A DNA stretch of 46,742 nucleotides from JADCGM01 sp943368345 (GCA_943368345.1 CALRKY020000024.1:1-46742), one strand, 5' to 3'. Counted from the first letter of the stretch, positions 13,816-22,390 are shown. Program-made: numbers and translations. The notes: a model not told the origin generated them from the letters alone.

Positions 13816-14685
13816 TCATGTCGGTCGGCACAGCGTTACACAACGAGGATGCCCGGCAAGGTCATGGCGCAGGCTGGCAACCAGCCCCGCCGTGACCCCC
13901 ATGGTCATCACCGCGTCGGCCTGATCATGACCGATTTCGAGATGGGCTGTGCCGCCCGAGCTGAGCAGACGGCACAAATCCGGGACGATGCGCCGATAAT
14001 CCTCAAGGCCGTCCGCCCCCGCAAACAAGGCCGACCCCGGTTCGAACGCCGCAACATCGCGCGGTAGCGCATCCCCGGTTCGGACATAGGGCGGGTTGGA
14101 CAGGATGATGTCATAAGTATCGGTCAGACCCGCACCCCAGTCACCGGCCTGAAACCGCGCCCGGTCGGCCAGCCCCAACCGCTCCGCATTCCCGCGCGCC
14201 ACTGCCAGCGCCCGCTCTGACCGGTCGATACCAAGCCCCCGCCCGTCCGGCCAGACCGTCAGCGCCGCCAGCAGCAAACAGCCGCTGCCGGTGCCGAGAT
14301 CAAGAATCCGGGGCGCGGTCCCCGCAGGCTGCACCGCCATCGCCGCCTCGATCAGCGTCTCGCTATCGGGCCTGGGAATCAGCACATCGGGGGTAACGGC
14401 AAGGTCGAGCGACCAGAATTCGCGGTGCCCGGTAATATAGGCGAGGGGTTCGCCCCCAGCGCGGCGAGCGACAAGGGCAGTATACGCCGCTGCATCGACC
14501 GATGTTTCCAGGTGGTGGAGCAGCAGGTCGGACCGGGACACACCAAGCAGATGCGCCATGAGCAGTTCGGCATCGAGACGGTCCACTGCCGCCGCGCGGA
14601 TGAGGTCGTTGGCACTGGGTCCTCCCCCGCAGGGGGATGGGGACCGCGAAGCGGTGGAGGGGGCCGACACAGGGCGTCCCCTCAT
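13816..14685 (-). CDS. prmC: Release factor glutamine methyltransferase PrmC
   Basis: Methylates the glutamine of the GGQ motif of release factors, using S-adenosylmethionine, to speed peptide release. The SAM site DLGTGSGC and the catalytic NPPYVRTG motif are intact, as is the N-terminal helical domain from about DAELLMAHLLGVSR. The first ~24 residues of the open frame (MRGRPVSAPSTASRSPSPCG) are encoded by the palindromic repeat at 14620-14737, not by normal PrmC sequence, and the usual first helix is shortened. The true start is therefore uncertain; ATG 14685 lies inside the repeat, and later GTG codons are possible. It follows prfA, whose product is its substrate. Confidence 0.85.
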   Translation of the reverse strand: MRGRPVSAPSTASRSPSPCGGGPSANDLIRAAAVDRLDAELLMAHLLGVSRSDLLLHHLETSVDAAAYTALVARRAGGEPLAYITGHREFWSLDLAVTPDVLIPRPDSETLIEAAMAVQPAGTAPRILDLGTGSGCLLLAALTVWPDGRGLGIDRSERALAVARGNAERLGLADRARFQAGDWGAGLTDTYDIILSNPPYVRTGDALPRDVAAFEPGSALFAGADGLEDYRRIVPDLCRLLSSGGTAHLEIGHDQADAVMTMGVTAGLVASLRHDLAGHPRCVTLCRPT

Positions 14686-14737
14686 AAGGCCCCCTCCACC
14701 ATGCTGCGCATGGTCCCCCTCCCCCTGTGGGGGAGGA
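14620..14737. repeat. 118-bp palindromic repeat (REP-like), prfA-prmC junction
   Basis: Two nearly identical inverted arms of about 46-50 bp begin and end TCCTCCCCC/GGGGGAGGA and enclose a centre of about 20 bases. Each arm holds a nested hairpin (CCGC-GAA-GCGG in one, CCATGC-TGCGC-ATGG in the other). It starts two bases after the prfA stop and runs into the prmC frame. GC-rich palindromes of this look are dispersed in sphingomonad genomes, which is general knowledge, not checked here. Confidence 0.85.
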
Positions 14738-14739
14738 TT

Positions 14740-15810
14740 TTAGGCATCCAATGCCGCCAGCCGTTCGGCCTGGTCCTCGGCGATCAGTGCGCCGACCAAT
14801 TCTTCCAAGCCCGGCCCCGCCAATATTTCATCCAGCCGGTGCGTCGTCAGGTTGATGCGGTGATCGGTCACCCGGCTTTGCGGGAAATTATAGGTGCGGA
14901 TACGCTCTGAGCGATCCCCCGACCCGACCATCGATTTTCGGTCTGCCGACCGAGCCGAAGCCAGCTTCTCCCGCTCCGCCTCATACAGCCGCGACCGCAG
15001 CACCTTCATCGCCTTGGCCTTATTCTTGTGCTGGGATTTCTCGTCCTGCTGGATGACCACCAGTCCCGACGGCAGATGGGTAATCCGCACCGCCGAATCG
15101 GTGGTGTTGACCGACTGCCCGCCCGGCCCGGATGACCGGAACACGTCGATGCGCAAGTCGCGCGCCTCGTCGATCTGCACGTCGACATCCTCCGCCTCCG
15201 GTAACACCGCCACCGTCGCGGCGGAGGTGTGAATGCGCCCCTGCGTTTCGGTCGCGGGCACCCGCTGCACCCGGTGGACGCCGCTTTCGAATTTCAACCG
15301 GGCAAACACCCCGGCTCCGGTCAGGTTGGCAATGACTTCCTTGAAGCCGCCGACATCACTCGCCGAGGCGGACATCAGCTCGACCCGCCAGCCCTGGGTT
15401 TCGGCATAGCGCTGGTACATGCGGAACAGGTCGCCCGCGAACAAGGCCGCCTCGTCGCCCCCGGTCCCGGCGCGGATTTCAAGGATCGCCGACCGCTCAT
15501 CGGCGGCGTCCTTGGGCAGCAGCATGAGTTGCAGCGCACGCTCGGCGGCGGGCAGCTTCTCGCCGATCTCGGCCAGTTCCATGTCGGCCAGCTCGCGCAT
15601 CTCGTCGTCGGCCGGAATCGCGCGGAGATTTGCCTCCTCCTCGCGAAGCAGCCGCACCGCCTTCGCCGCCTCGGCAACGGCGTTGATCTCGGCATAATCC
15701 TTCGACAGCTGCACGAACCGCTCAGCGGGCAGGTCCGGCCGCGCCATTTCCGCCGAGAGTTCGGCGTGGCGGGACTCGATCTGGGCGATGCGTTGGGCGG
15801 GGATGGTCAC
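14740..15810 (-). CDS. prfA: Peptide chain release factor 1
   Basis: 356 residues, normal for RF1, which reads UAA and UAG and triggers release of the finished protein. The codon-recognition tripeptide PAT is at 185-187 and the catalytic GGQ at 230-232, within FRSSGPGGQSVNTTDSAVR. The start is GTG at 15810, which overlaps the hisS stop (GTGA). The stop TAA is followed after two bases by the palindromic repeat that separates it from prmC. Confidence 0.97.
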   Translation of the reverse strand: MTIPAQRIAQIESRHAELSAEMARPDLPAERFVQLSKDYAEINAVAEAAKAVRLLREEEANLRAIPADDEMRELADMELAEIGEKLPAAERALQLMLLPKDAADERSAILEIRAGTGGDEAALFAGDLFRMYQRYAETQGWRVELMSASASDVGGFKEVIANLTGAGVFARLKFESGVHRVQRVPATETQGRIHTSAATVAVLPEAEDVDVQIDEARDLRIDVFRSSGPGGQSVNTTDSAVRITHLPSGLVVIQQDEKSQHKNKAKAMKVLRSRLYEAEREKLASARSADRKSMVGSGDRSERIRTYNFPQSRVTDHRINLTTHRLDEILAGPGLEELVGALIAEDQAERLAALDA

Positions 15811-17078
15811 TTGTCGTCCATCCGAAACCTGAACCGGTCAGGTAGACGCGGCAACAAATCTTTTAGCATCTCCGCAGTTTGATCGCTGTCCCGCGAAACG
15901 TGGAACAAGTTCAAATGCACAGTCTTGGAGCCGCCATAACTTACATACAAGATAGCTTCGGCACCGACCTTTTGGGCCAACGCGGCACCCTTGCGCGCTT
16001 TGGATGAATAGGAGGAAACACATGAAAGACCGGAAGCACGCAAGCTTCCGACAATTTCTATGACGTCATTCATCGCTGCTTGATCTTCGGCGACAACCGC
16101 GAGTGTAACAGTTTCACTTTGCGGCAAGTCGAGTAGCATTGCCAACCGCTCGATCCCGCCCGCCCAGCCGACCGCTGGCGTGTGCGGCCCGCCGAGCGCC
16201 TCGATCAGCCCGTCGTATCGCCCGCCGCCGATGACGGTGCCTTGCGATCCAAGGTGCGTGGTCACAAACTCAAAGGCCGTGTGCCGGTAATAATCGAGCC
16301 CCCGCACCAGCGTCTCACTGCGCTCGAACGCGACCCCTGCCGCGTCCAGCCCCTTGCGTACCGCTTCGAAAAACGCCCCGGCCTCGCTCGACAGGTACGC
16401 GTCGATGCGCGGCGCATCGCCGACCAGCGCCTTGTCGCGCTCGTCCTTGCTATCCAGGATCCGAAGCGGGTTCTTTTCGAGCCGCTCCAGACTGTCCGCC
16501 GACAGCGCATCCTTGTGCTTGCCGAAATGCGCGATCAGCGCCGCCCGCCACGCCTCGCGGGTTGGCGCGTCGCCAACGGTGTTCAGCTGCAGCACGACCT
16601 TGTCGCTGACCCCCAGCTCGCTGAGGACCTGCGCCGCCAACGCGATCACCTCGACATCCGCCGCCGGTTCCGCCGCGCCCAGCACCTCGGCATCCAGCTG
16701 GTGGAACTGCCGGTAGCGCCCCTTCTGCGGCCGCTCGTAGCGGAACAGCGGCCCGTGCGTCGCGAGCTTCAGCGGGGCATGCTGCTGCCAGCTGTTCGAG
16801 ATATAGGCGCGGCAAATCCCGGCGGTGAATTCGGGGCGCAGCGTCAGCGACTCCCCGCCGCGATCCTCGAACGAATACATTTCCTTCGACACCACATCGG
16901 TGGTCTCGCCAATGGAGCGGGCAAACACCTCGGTGAATTCAAACACCGGCGTATGCACGCTCTTGAACCCGTAGAGCTTCCGCACCCGGTGGAACGTCTC
17001 GACCACATGGTCGAACCGCGCCGCCTCCTCGCCGAAAATATCCTGCGTGCCCCGCACGCTCCGCGCCTTGTCTGCCAT
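15807..17078 (-). CDS. hisS: Histidyl-tRNA synthetase with atypical C-terminal domain
   Basis: 423-residue class II synthetase that charges tRNA-His. Motif 2 (FRYERPQKGRYRQFHQLDAE, about 112-131), the histidine motif (LVRGLDYYRHTAFEF, about 257-271) and motif 3 (GGIERLAMLL, about 307-316) are all present. The C-terminal anticodon-binding domain (about 320-423) is unusual: it lacks the common TR-G-K-like lines of other alphaproteobacterial HisRS, reads FHVSRDSDQTAEMLKDLLPRL, and its DNA (about 15830-16130) looks clearly lower in GC. It may have been exchanged by recombination. It is translated just before prfA and starts nine bases after the SMR gene. Confidence 0.93.
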   Translation of the reverse strand: MADKARSVRGTQDIFGEEAARFDHVVETFHRVRKLYGFKSVHTPVFEFTEVFARSIGETTDVVSKEMYSFEDRGGESLTLRPEFTAGICRAYISNSWQQHAPLKLATHGPLFRYERPQKGRYRQFHQLDAEVLGAAEPAADVEVIALAAQVLSELGVSDKVVLQLNTVGDAPTREAWRAALIAHFGKHKDALSADSLERLEKNPLRILDSKDERDKALVGDAPRIDAYLSSEAGAFFEAVRKGLDAAGVAFERSETLVRGLDYYRHTAFEFVTTHLGSQGTVIGGGRYDGLIEALGGPHTPAVGWAGGIERLAMLLDLPQSETVTLAVVAEDQAAMNDVIEIVGSLRASGLSCVSSYSSKARKGAALAQKVGAEAILYVSYGGSKTVHLNLFHVSRDSDQTAEMLKDLLPRLPDRFRFRMDDK

Positions 17079-17087
17079 GCGCGGGCT

Positions 17088-17402
17088 TTAGGTGATCGCG
17101 CGCAACCCGGCAATGCAACCAACAAGGCCAATCAGCAGCAAGCCGCGCAATATCCCCATCGGCTCGGCATAAAACAGGATGCCAACCAGTACCGTCCCCA
17201 GCGCACCGATCCCGGTCCACACCGCATAGGCCGTCCCCATCGGAATCGTCCGCGCCGCATATTCGAGCAAGCCCATGCTGAGCGTCACGGTGACCAGGAA
17301 CGCCAGCGTCCACGGCAGATTCCGGAAACCGTCGGCATTGCGCAGGCAGGTGGTGAAGCCCACTTCAAACAGCCCGCCGAGGATCAACCACACCCAAGCC
17401 AC
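17088..17402 (-). CDS. SMR-family exporter (SugE/Gdx-like)
   Basis: 104 residues and four transmembrane helices, the standard size for small multidrug resistance proteins, which work as antiparallel dimers in the inner membrane. The essential glutamate is in helix 1 (GGLFEVGFT, E13). The helix-1 pattern and GTAYAVWTGIGALGTVLVG resemble the SugE/Gdx guanidinium exporters more than EmrE. Start GTG at 17402 has AAGGA upstream. I looked for a guanidine riboswitch in the 60-base gap to ppa and see no room for one. Confidence 0.85.
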   Translation of the reverse strand: MAWVWLILGGLFEVGFTTCLRNADGFRNLPWTLAFLVTVTLSMGLLEYAARTIPMGTAYAVWTGIGALGTVLVGILFYAEPMGILRGLLLIGLVGCIAGLRAIT

Positions 17403-17462
17403 TTGCTTTCCTTTCGCCTGCCCCCGACCTACATCGCTCCAACCCTAGCAGAGTGACCCAGC

Positions 17463-17990
17463 ATGGACATCAGCCGCATTTCCATCGGCAACAACCCGCC
17501 GCACGACGTCAATGTCATCATCGAAATCCCGTTCGGGGCCGAACCGGTGAAATATGAAATCGACAAGGCTTCGGGCGCGATGTTCGTCGACCGGATCATG
17601 CACACCTCCATGCGCTATCCCGCCAACTACGGCTTCATCCCGCACAGCCTGTCAGATGATGGCGACCCCATCGATGCGCTGGTGGTGGCCGGGGTGCCGT
17701 TCATTTCCGGCAGCGTGGTTCGCGCCCGGGCGGTCGGCGTGCTGATGACCGAGGATCAGAAGGGCGGCGACGAGAAATTGCTGATGGTCCCGGTCGATGA
17801 CCTCCACCCCTATTATTCCGGCGTCACCACCTACACCGAACTCCCCAAGATCGTCATCGACCAGATCGAACATTTCTTTGGTCATTACAAAGATTTGGAA
17901 CCCGGCAAATGGGTGAAAATCCACGGTTGGGAGGGACCTGAGAAGGCCGCCGAGCTGATCATGGCTGCGATTGAACGCGCTGCCGGTTAG
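17463..17990 (+). CDS. ppa: Inorganic pyrophosphatase
   Basis: 175 residues, the usual size of family I soluble pyrophosphatases, which split pyrophosphate and pull biosynthetic reactions forward. The signature DGDPIDALVV (about residues 65-75) carries the metal-binding aspartates, and YPANYGFIP and KDLEPGKWVKI blocks are present. It is divergent from the SMR gene. Its stop overlaps the stop of the GNAT gene on the other strand. Confidence 0.96.
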   Translation: MDISRISIGNNPPHDVNVIIEIPFGAEPVKYEIDKASGAMFVDRIMHTSMRYPANYGFIPHSLSDDGDPIDALVVAGVPFISGSVVRARAVGVLMTEDQKGGDEKLLMVPVDDLHPYYSGVTTYTELPKIVIDQIEHFFGHYKDLEPGKWVKIHGWEGPEKAAELIMAAIERAAG

Positions 17991-18469
17991 GCCTGCCGCG
18001 CCAGCGCCTCCAGCGCATCACCGGTCAACCTGTGGACGGTCCATTCGTCCTGCTGCGTCGCCCCCAGCGATTGGTAGAAACCGATGGCTGGGGCATTCCA
18101 ATCCAGCACCGACCATTCAAGCCGGGCCCAGCCGCGCTCCAGCGTCAGCGCCGCAAGATGCGCGAGCAGCGCTTTGCCAGCCCCGGTGCCCCGCGCTTCG
18201 GGCGTGACGTACAGGTCCTCCAGATACAGGCCTGCCTTCCCAGTCCAGGTTGAGAAGTTGCGGAAAAACAGCGCGAAACCGACTGCGATACCGCCAGACT
18301 CCGCAATGACGCATTCGGCGCTTGGGTCCGCTCCGAACATGGCAGCATGCAAGTCGTCAGCCGTAGCCTTCACCGAAGCCAAGTCGCGCTCATAGTCAGC
18401 AAGTTCGCGCACGAACCGCAGGATATTGGCAATATCAGCGGGCGCGGCAGCCCGGACCGAAACGCTCAT
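17987..18469 (-). CDS. GNAT-family N-acetyltransferase
   Basis: 160 residues with a full GNAT fold: LYLEDLYVTPEARGTGAGKALL (about 81-102) holds motif A with the acetyl-CoA pyrophosphate loop R-G-T-G-A-G, and WNAPAIGFYQSLGA is motif B. It resembles spermidine/diamine acetyltransferase-like members, but the substrate is unknown. The ATG overlaps the vapC stop (ATGA), making it the third gene of the vapB-vapC transcript. That may reflect chance insertion of vapBC ahead of a resident gene. Confidence 0.85.
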   Translation of the reverse strand: MSVSVRAAAPADIANILRFVRELADYERDLASVKATADDLHAAMFGADPSAECVIAESGGIAVGFALFFRNFSTWTGKAGLYLEDLYVTPEARGTGAGKALLAHLAALTLERGWARLEWSVLDWNAPAIGFYQSLGATQQDEWTVHRLTGDALEALARQA

Positions 18470-18858
18470 TCCGCCACCTTCAAATCGGTCTTCCCGAAAT
18501 CTCCACCTTTAAAAAGCAGCGGCACGTCGAGTGATTTCGCCACGGCGTAGGCCATGCAATCGCCAAAGTTCAGATTGGCCGGATGCTTGCCCTTACCAAA
18601 CCGCAGGAAAGCCTCAACTGCTGCGTCGGCCTGAGCTTCCGTGAGCGGTGCGATTTCAATCTGGAAGCGGTCGAGCATCGCCTGGGCTACGGCGAGTCCG
18701 GCTCGGCCACGCCGGCCACCGGCGACCATCATCAACTCGATCTTGTTGGCAGCGCCAAGCACGGCACGGCTCTCACGTGCGATGATGATTTCGGAAACGC
18801 CATAGTCTGGCTCCCTTTCGAGGATCGCAACTAGTACGGAGGTGTCGACGACAATCAA
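18466..18858 (-). CDS. vapC: VapC toxin, PIN-domain ribonuclease
   Basis: 130 residues. The PIN-domain acids are visible: D5 (VVDTSVLV), E41 (NKIELM) and the later aspartates near 99 (LNFGDCMAYAVAK). VapC toxins cut specific RNAs, often tRNA-fMet or 23S, when freed from VapB. The start overlaps the vapB stop by four bases. The GC content looks lower than flanking genes, in line with a mobile module. Confidence 0.92.
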   Translation of the reverse strand: MIVVDTSVLVAILEREPDYGVSEIIIARESRAVLGAANKIELMMVAGGRRGRAGLAVAQAMLDRFQIEIAPLTEAQADAAVEAFLRFGKGKHPANLNFGDCMAYAVAKSLDVPLLFKGGDFGKTDLKVAE

Positions 18859-19112
18859 TGCGGGAGGCCGTTTTCGTCGTACATCCAGTCATCGGCATTC
18901 ACCGACGGATCGATCACTGGCAAAGCAGCCCACCGCTCCTGAATCTCCCGGACTGCGGCACGGATGGCCACAGGATCGCGGGCGGGCGGATCGTCTTTCG
19001 CCAATTCATTATCGACAGCCAGCCGAAGCGCCTTGGTGACCCCAAGTCCCCGCCGCGCCGCGAGTTCGCGAACGCGGCGTTCGAGTTCGACATTTTTGAC
19101 GCTTAGGCCCAC
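18855..19112 (-). CDS. vapB: VapB antitoxin (Rv0623-like)
   Basis: 85 residues. The N-terminal part (MGLSVKNVELERRVRELAAR, then GVTKALRLAVDNEL) is the short ribbon-helix-helix DNA-binding region of the Rv0623/PSK family of VapB. The C-terminal tail, with VREIQERWAALPVIDPS, would wrap the VapC active site. It heads the vapB-vapC-GNAT unit. A perfect inverted repeat ten bases ahead of the start is the likely autoregulatory operator. Confidence 0.92.
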   Translation of the reverse strand: MGLSVKNVELERRVRELAARRGLGVTKALRLAVDNELAKDDPPARDPVAIRAAVREIQERWAALPVIDPSVNADDWMYDENGLPH

Positions 19113-19121
19113 GATCCGACT

Positions 19122-19152
19122 TTCTATAAAGCTGGGCAGATATTATAGAAAA
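19122..19152 (-). promoter_or_regulatory. vapBC operator and promoter
   Basis: TTTCTATAA, 13 bases, TTATAGAAA: a perfect 9-bp inverted repeat. On the minus strand one arm contains the -10 hexamer TATAAT (19143-19148), with TTGATC 15 bases upstream as a possible -35. Binding of VapB here would block the promoter, the usual autorepression of toxin-antitoxin operons. Confidence 0.75.
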
Positions 19153-19226
19153 TACTTGGTTCGATCAATCACGCTTCGGCATCATTTTCGCTGCAACCCC
19201 CACGACGTTGCCAGCGTAGTTGTCGC

Positions 19227-20348
19227 TCATTCGGCAGCTTCGACCAGCGCGTTTGCCGCTTCAATCTCGGCGGCCTTTTTCTCGACCAGCTCGACGATAT
19301 GATCGACCATCCGGTCATTGGTGATGTGGTGGTCAGTGACACCCGACAGATAGACCATCGCCTTGCCAGCCCCGCCACCGGTCACGCCGATATCGGTTTC
19401 GCGCGCCTCTCCGGGGCCATTCACCACACAGCCCAGCACCGACAGCGACAGCGGCGTGCGGATATGTTTCAGTCGGTCCTCCAGCGTCTGCACGGTGCGA
19501 ATCACATCGAACCCCTGTCGCGCACAACTCGGACAGGACACCACCCTCACGCCGCGATTGCGGATACCGAGCGCCTTCAGCATCTCGAACCCGACGCGGA
19601 CTTCCTCCTCCGGCTCGGCAGACAGCGATACCCGGATGGTGTCACCAATCCCGGCCCACAGCAGCGATCCCATGCCGATGGAAGATTTGACCGTCCCGCC
19701 GATCAACCCGCCAGCCTCGGTAATCCCCAAATGCAGCGGGCAATCCACGGCATCGGCAAGCTGCTGGTAGGCCGCGACCGCAAGGAACAGGTCGGATGCC
19801 TTGACCGCAACCTTATACTCCCGGAAATCATGATCCTCGAGCAGCCGGATATGATCTAGCGCCGATTCAACCAGCGCCTCCGGACATGGCTCGCCATATT
19901 TTTCGAGCAAATCCTTCTCAAGACTGCCGGCGTTCACGCCGATACGGATCGCACTACCATTGGCCTTGGCGGCCCGGACCACTTCGGCAACCCGCACCGA
20001 CGACCCGATATTGCCCGGATTGATCCTGAGACACGCCGCCCCGGCATCGGCGGCCTCCAGCGCGCGTTTATAGTGGAAGTGAATATCGGCCACGATGGGC
20101 ACCTTGGACGCCCGCACAATCTGCTTCAGCGCGGCGGTTGACGCTTCATCGGGACAGGACACCCGGATGATATCGACGCCCACTTCCTCGCAGCGGCGGA
20201 TCTGGTCGATCGTCGCCTTGGCGTCGGACGTCGGCGTGTTGGTCATCGTCTGCACCGTCACCGGCGCATCGCCACCAACCGGCACGCGGCCGACCATGAT
20301 TTGCCGGGACTTGCGACGGGAAATATCCCGCCAGGGACGGAGGCTCAT
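19227..20348 (-). CDS. ispG: 4-hydroxy-3-methylbut-2-enyl diphosphate synthase (IspG)
   Basis: 373 residues. IspG catalyses the penultimate step of the MEP isoprenoid pathway, reducing the cyclic diphosphate MEcPP to HMBPP with a 4Fe-4S cluster. Cluster ligands C272, C275 (SCPSCARQGF) and C307 (LGCVVNGPGE) are present, with the glutamate of GPGEA. The TIM-barrel start PVGGDAPVTVQTMTNTPT is typical. It stands alone between vapBC and pal. Confidence 0.96.
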   Translation of the reverse strand: MSLRPWRDISRRKSRQIMVGRVPVGGDAPVTVQTMTNTPTSDAKATIDQIRRCEEVGVDIIRVSCPDEASTAALKQIVRASKVPIVADIHFHYKRALEAADAGAACLRINPGNIGSSVRVAEVVRAAKANGSAIRIGVNAGSLEKDLLEKYGEPCPEALVESALDHIRLLEDHDFREYKVAVKASDLFLAVAAYQQLADAVDCPLHLGITEAGGLIGGTVKSSIGMGSLLWAGIGDTIRVSLSAEPEEEVRVGFEMLKALGIRNRGVRVVSCPSCARQGFDVIRTVQTLEDRLKHIRTPLSLSVLGCVVNGPGEARETDIGVTGGGAGKAMVYLSGVTDHHITNDRMVDHIVELVEKKAAEIEAANALVEAAE

Positions 20349-20406
20349 TGGTTCGCCAGTCAGCTACGCTTCGAGCGGCGGCTATAGCCGTCCCATTGAA
20401 CGAGCG

Positions 20407-20964
20407 CTAGCCAACCGCGCCGCTGGTGATGACCGTCACCGCCCGCCGATTCTGGCCGTAGCTTTCGTCATCGCTGCCAGCCGCTGCTGGCCGTTCCTTG
20501 CCGTAGCTGATCGTGGTGATGCGGCTCACGTCCACACCTTGCGCCGCCAAATAGTTTTTGGCGGCATTGGCGCGCCGGTCACCGAGAGCGAGGTTATATT
20601 CCCGCGTCCCGCGCTCGTCAGCATGGCCCTCCAGCGTGACTTTGACATTGCCATACCGGCGCAGCCAGCCCGACTGCTTGTCGAGCACCGCCTTACCGGC
20701 GTCATCAATCTCAAAACTGTCATAGGCAAAAAACACCCGGTCCGAGCCCGATGTCGCCGCAAAATCCGCCGCCGACCCCGGCACGACGGCGCTCGTCACA
20801 ACCCCGGTGTTCATCCCGGCATTCGGGTCGATTTCCGGCGCAGCGGCCTTGGGGGCTTCAACCGCCTGCGGCGGCACCGGCGGTAGATCTTTCTTCTTGC
20901 CCGCGCAGGCAGCCGTCAGGACCAGACTGGCGATCACCAGTGACTGAAGGGGAAGCGTACGCAT
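20407..20964 (-). CDS. pal: Peptidoglycan-associated lipoprotein Pal
   Basis: 185 residues from the ATG at 20964. The lipoprotein signal ends VLTAAC, giving C20 as the lipidated residue. The C-terminal OmpA-like domain (about 80-180) includes the meso-DAP binding line VTLEGHADERGTREYNLALG. Pal sits on the outer membrane inner leaflet, binds peptidoglycan and is moved by TolB and TolQRA during cell constriction. It is the last gene of the tol-pal operon. Confidence 0.96.
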   Translation of the reverse strand: MRTLPLQSLVIASLVLTAACAGKKKDLPPVPPQAVEAPKAAAPEIDPNAGMNTGVVTSAVVPGSAADFAATSGSDRVFFAYDSFEIDDAGKAVLDKQSGWLRRYGNVKVTLEGHADERGTREYNLALGDRRANAAKNYLAAQGVDVSRITTISYGKERPAAAGSDDESYGQNRRAVTVITSGAVG

Positions 20965-21058
20965 TGTGCAGTCCTTTCGACGGAGCAACTGAAACCAGGT
21001 TCTGGAACGACGATAATCCGGCTGAACCCAAGCTGAAAGACCCGGATGCGTTAAAGTT

Positions 21059-22390
21059 TCACGGCAGTAGTGGCGACCAGGCCGGATCGGAGCCATCGAG
21101 CGGCGTCATCACCCGCCGTTCGTTCACCCCGGTCAGGTCGACCGACCACAGGTCCGCCCCGCCCCGTGAGGACTGCGGCGTACGGAAATACAGGATGACT
21201 CGACCATTGGGGGACCAGGTTGGCCCCTCATCCGCCCAACTGTCGGTCAGCAATCGCTCCCCGCTGCCATCCGGGCGCATCACGCCAATGCGGAACTTGC
21301 CGCCACCCAGCTTGGTGAAGGCGATCAGGTCACCGCGGGGGGACCAGACCGGTGTCGCAAACCGGCCATCGCCAAAGCTGATGCGGTTCTGATCCGACCC
21401 ATCGGCCGCCATCACATACAGCTGCTGGGAGCCGCCCCGGTCGCTTTCAAACACGATCTTGCTGCCATCCGGGGAAAAACTCGGCGCGGTGTCGATTCCC
21501 GGCGACTGGGTCAGCCGCCGCACCGCCCGCGTGGCCACATCCATCCGGTAAATATCGGTGTTCCCGGCCTGGCTCATCGAAAACACCAGCGTCCGGCCAT
21601 CCGGTGAGAAGCGCGGCGCAAAGCTCATGCCCTGAAACTCGCCGATCTGCTGCTGCGTGCCGGAGCCGATATTGTAAATATAAACGCGCGGCCGGTTCCC
21701 GGCGAACGACATATAGGTGATCGTCTGCTGATTCGGGGCGAATCGCGGGGTCAGGACAAGGCTTTGGCCATTGGTTAGAAACCGGTGATTGGCGCCGTCC
21801 TGGTCCATGATCGCCAGCCGTTTTATCCGGGCGATCTTTGGCCCGGTCTCCGACACATAGACCACTCGGCTGTCGAAATAGCCCGATTCACCGGTCAGGC
21901 GTGCATAGACCGAGTCCGCACATTTGTGCGCCGCCCGCCGCCAGAAGGCCGGTTGGGTGGTAAAGCCGCTCTTGGTCAGCTCTTCTTCGGAAAATATGTC
22001 ATAAAGGTAGCAGCCAACCGTGATGCTGCCGTCCGGGTTGGACTGGACATAGCCAGTGATCAGTGCCTGGGCGGCCACCGTCCGCCAGCTGGGGAAAGCC
22101 GGTCGACCGACATCTGAAAATCCAACCTGAGTTGTAAACGCAGCTGGATCGAGCGGACGGAACAGCCCGGATGATGCCAGATCATTGGCGATCACCTGGG
22201 CAACTTGCCGACCAAGCTCGGCCGTTGATCCTGCTGGCGTTGCCACAGCCGCCGGGGTGGCAAAAGCCGGGACCGCAATCGGCAGGGGCTGCTGAATGCC
22301 GCCGGTGACATCGACCCGGAGCACCGCATGCGCCGGAAGCGCTGCGGTCAGCAACAACATCATCGTGCCGAGAATCTTGGAAAGGTTCAT
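21059..22390 (-). CDS. tolB: Tol-Pal periplasmic protein TolB
   Basis: 443 residues with a signal peptide (about 1-22, ending PAHA). The N-terminal domain (about 25-170) is followed by a six-bladed propeller made of repeats of the type P-FSPDG-KIVF-SDR-G-Q-LYV (about 200-430). TolB binds Pal and the TolA C-terminal domain. It lies 26 bases after tolA and 94 before pal. Confidence 0.96.
   Translation of the reverse strand: MNLSKILGTMMLLLTAALPAHAVLRVDVTGGIQQPLPIAVPAFATPAAVATPAGSTAELGRQVAQVIANDLASSGLFRPLDPAAFTTQVGFSDVGRPAFPSWRTVAAQALITGYVQSNPDGSITVGCYLYDIFSEEELTKSGFTTQPAFWRRAAHKCADSVYARLTGESGYFDSRVVYVSETGPKIARIKRLAIMDQDGANHRFLTNGQSLVLTPRFAPNQQTITYMSFAGNRPRVYIYNIGSGTQQQIGEFQGMSFAPRFSPDGRTLVFSMSQAGNTDIYRMDVATRAVRRLTQSPGIDTAPSFSPDGSKIVFESDRGGSQQLYVMAADGSDQNRISFGDGRFATPVWSPRGDLIAFTKLGGGKFRIGVMRPDGSGERLLTDSWADEGPTWSPNGRVILYFRTPQSSRGGADLWSVDLTGVNERRVMTPLDGSDPAWSPLLP

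Noticed and set aside
16182..17456. 424-codon open frame on the plus strand opposite hisS and the SMR gene
   Set aside because: It has the Arg/Gln/His-rich composition of a GC-rich shadow frame, no family motif, and lies opposite two clear genes.
17403..17462. Guanidine riboswitch for the SMR exporter
   Set aside because: The gap to ppa is only 60 bases and no guanidine aptamer motif is visible.
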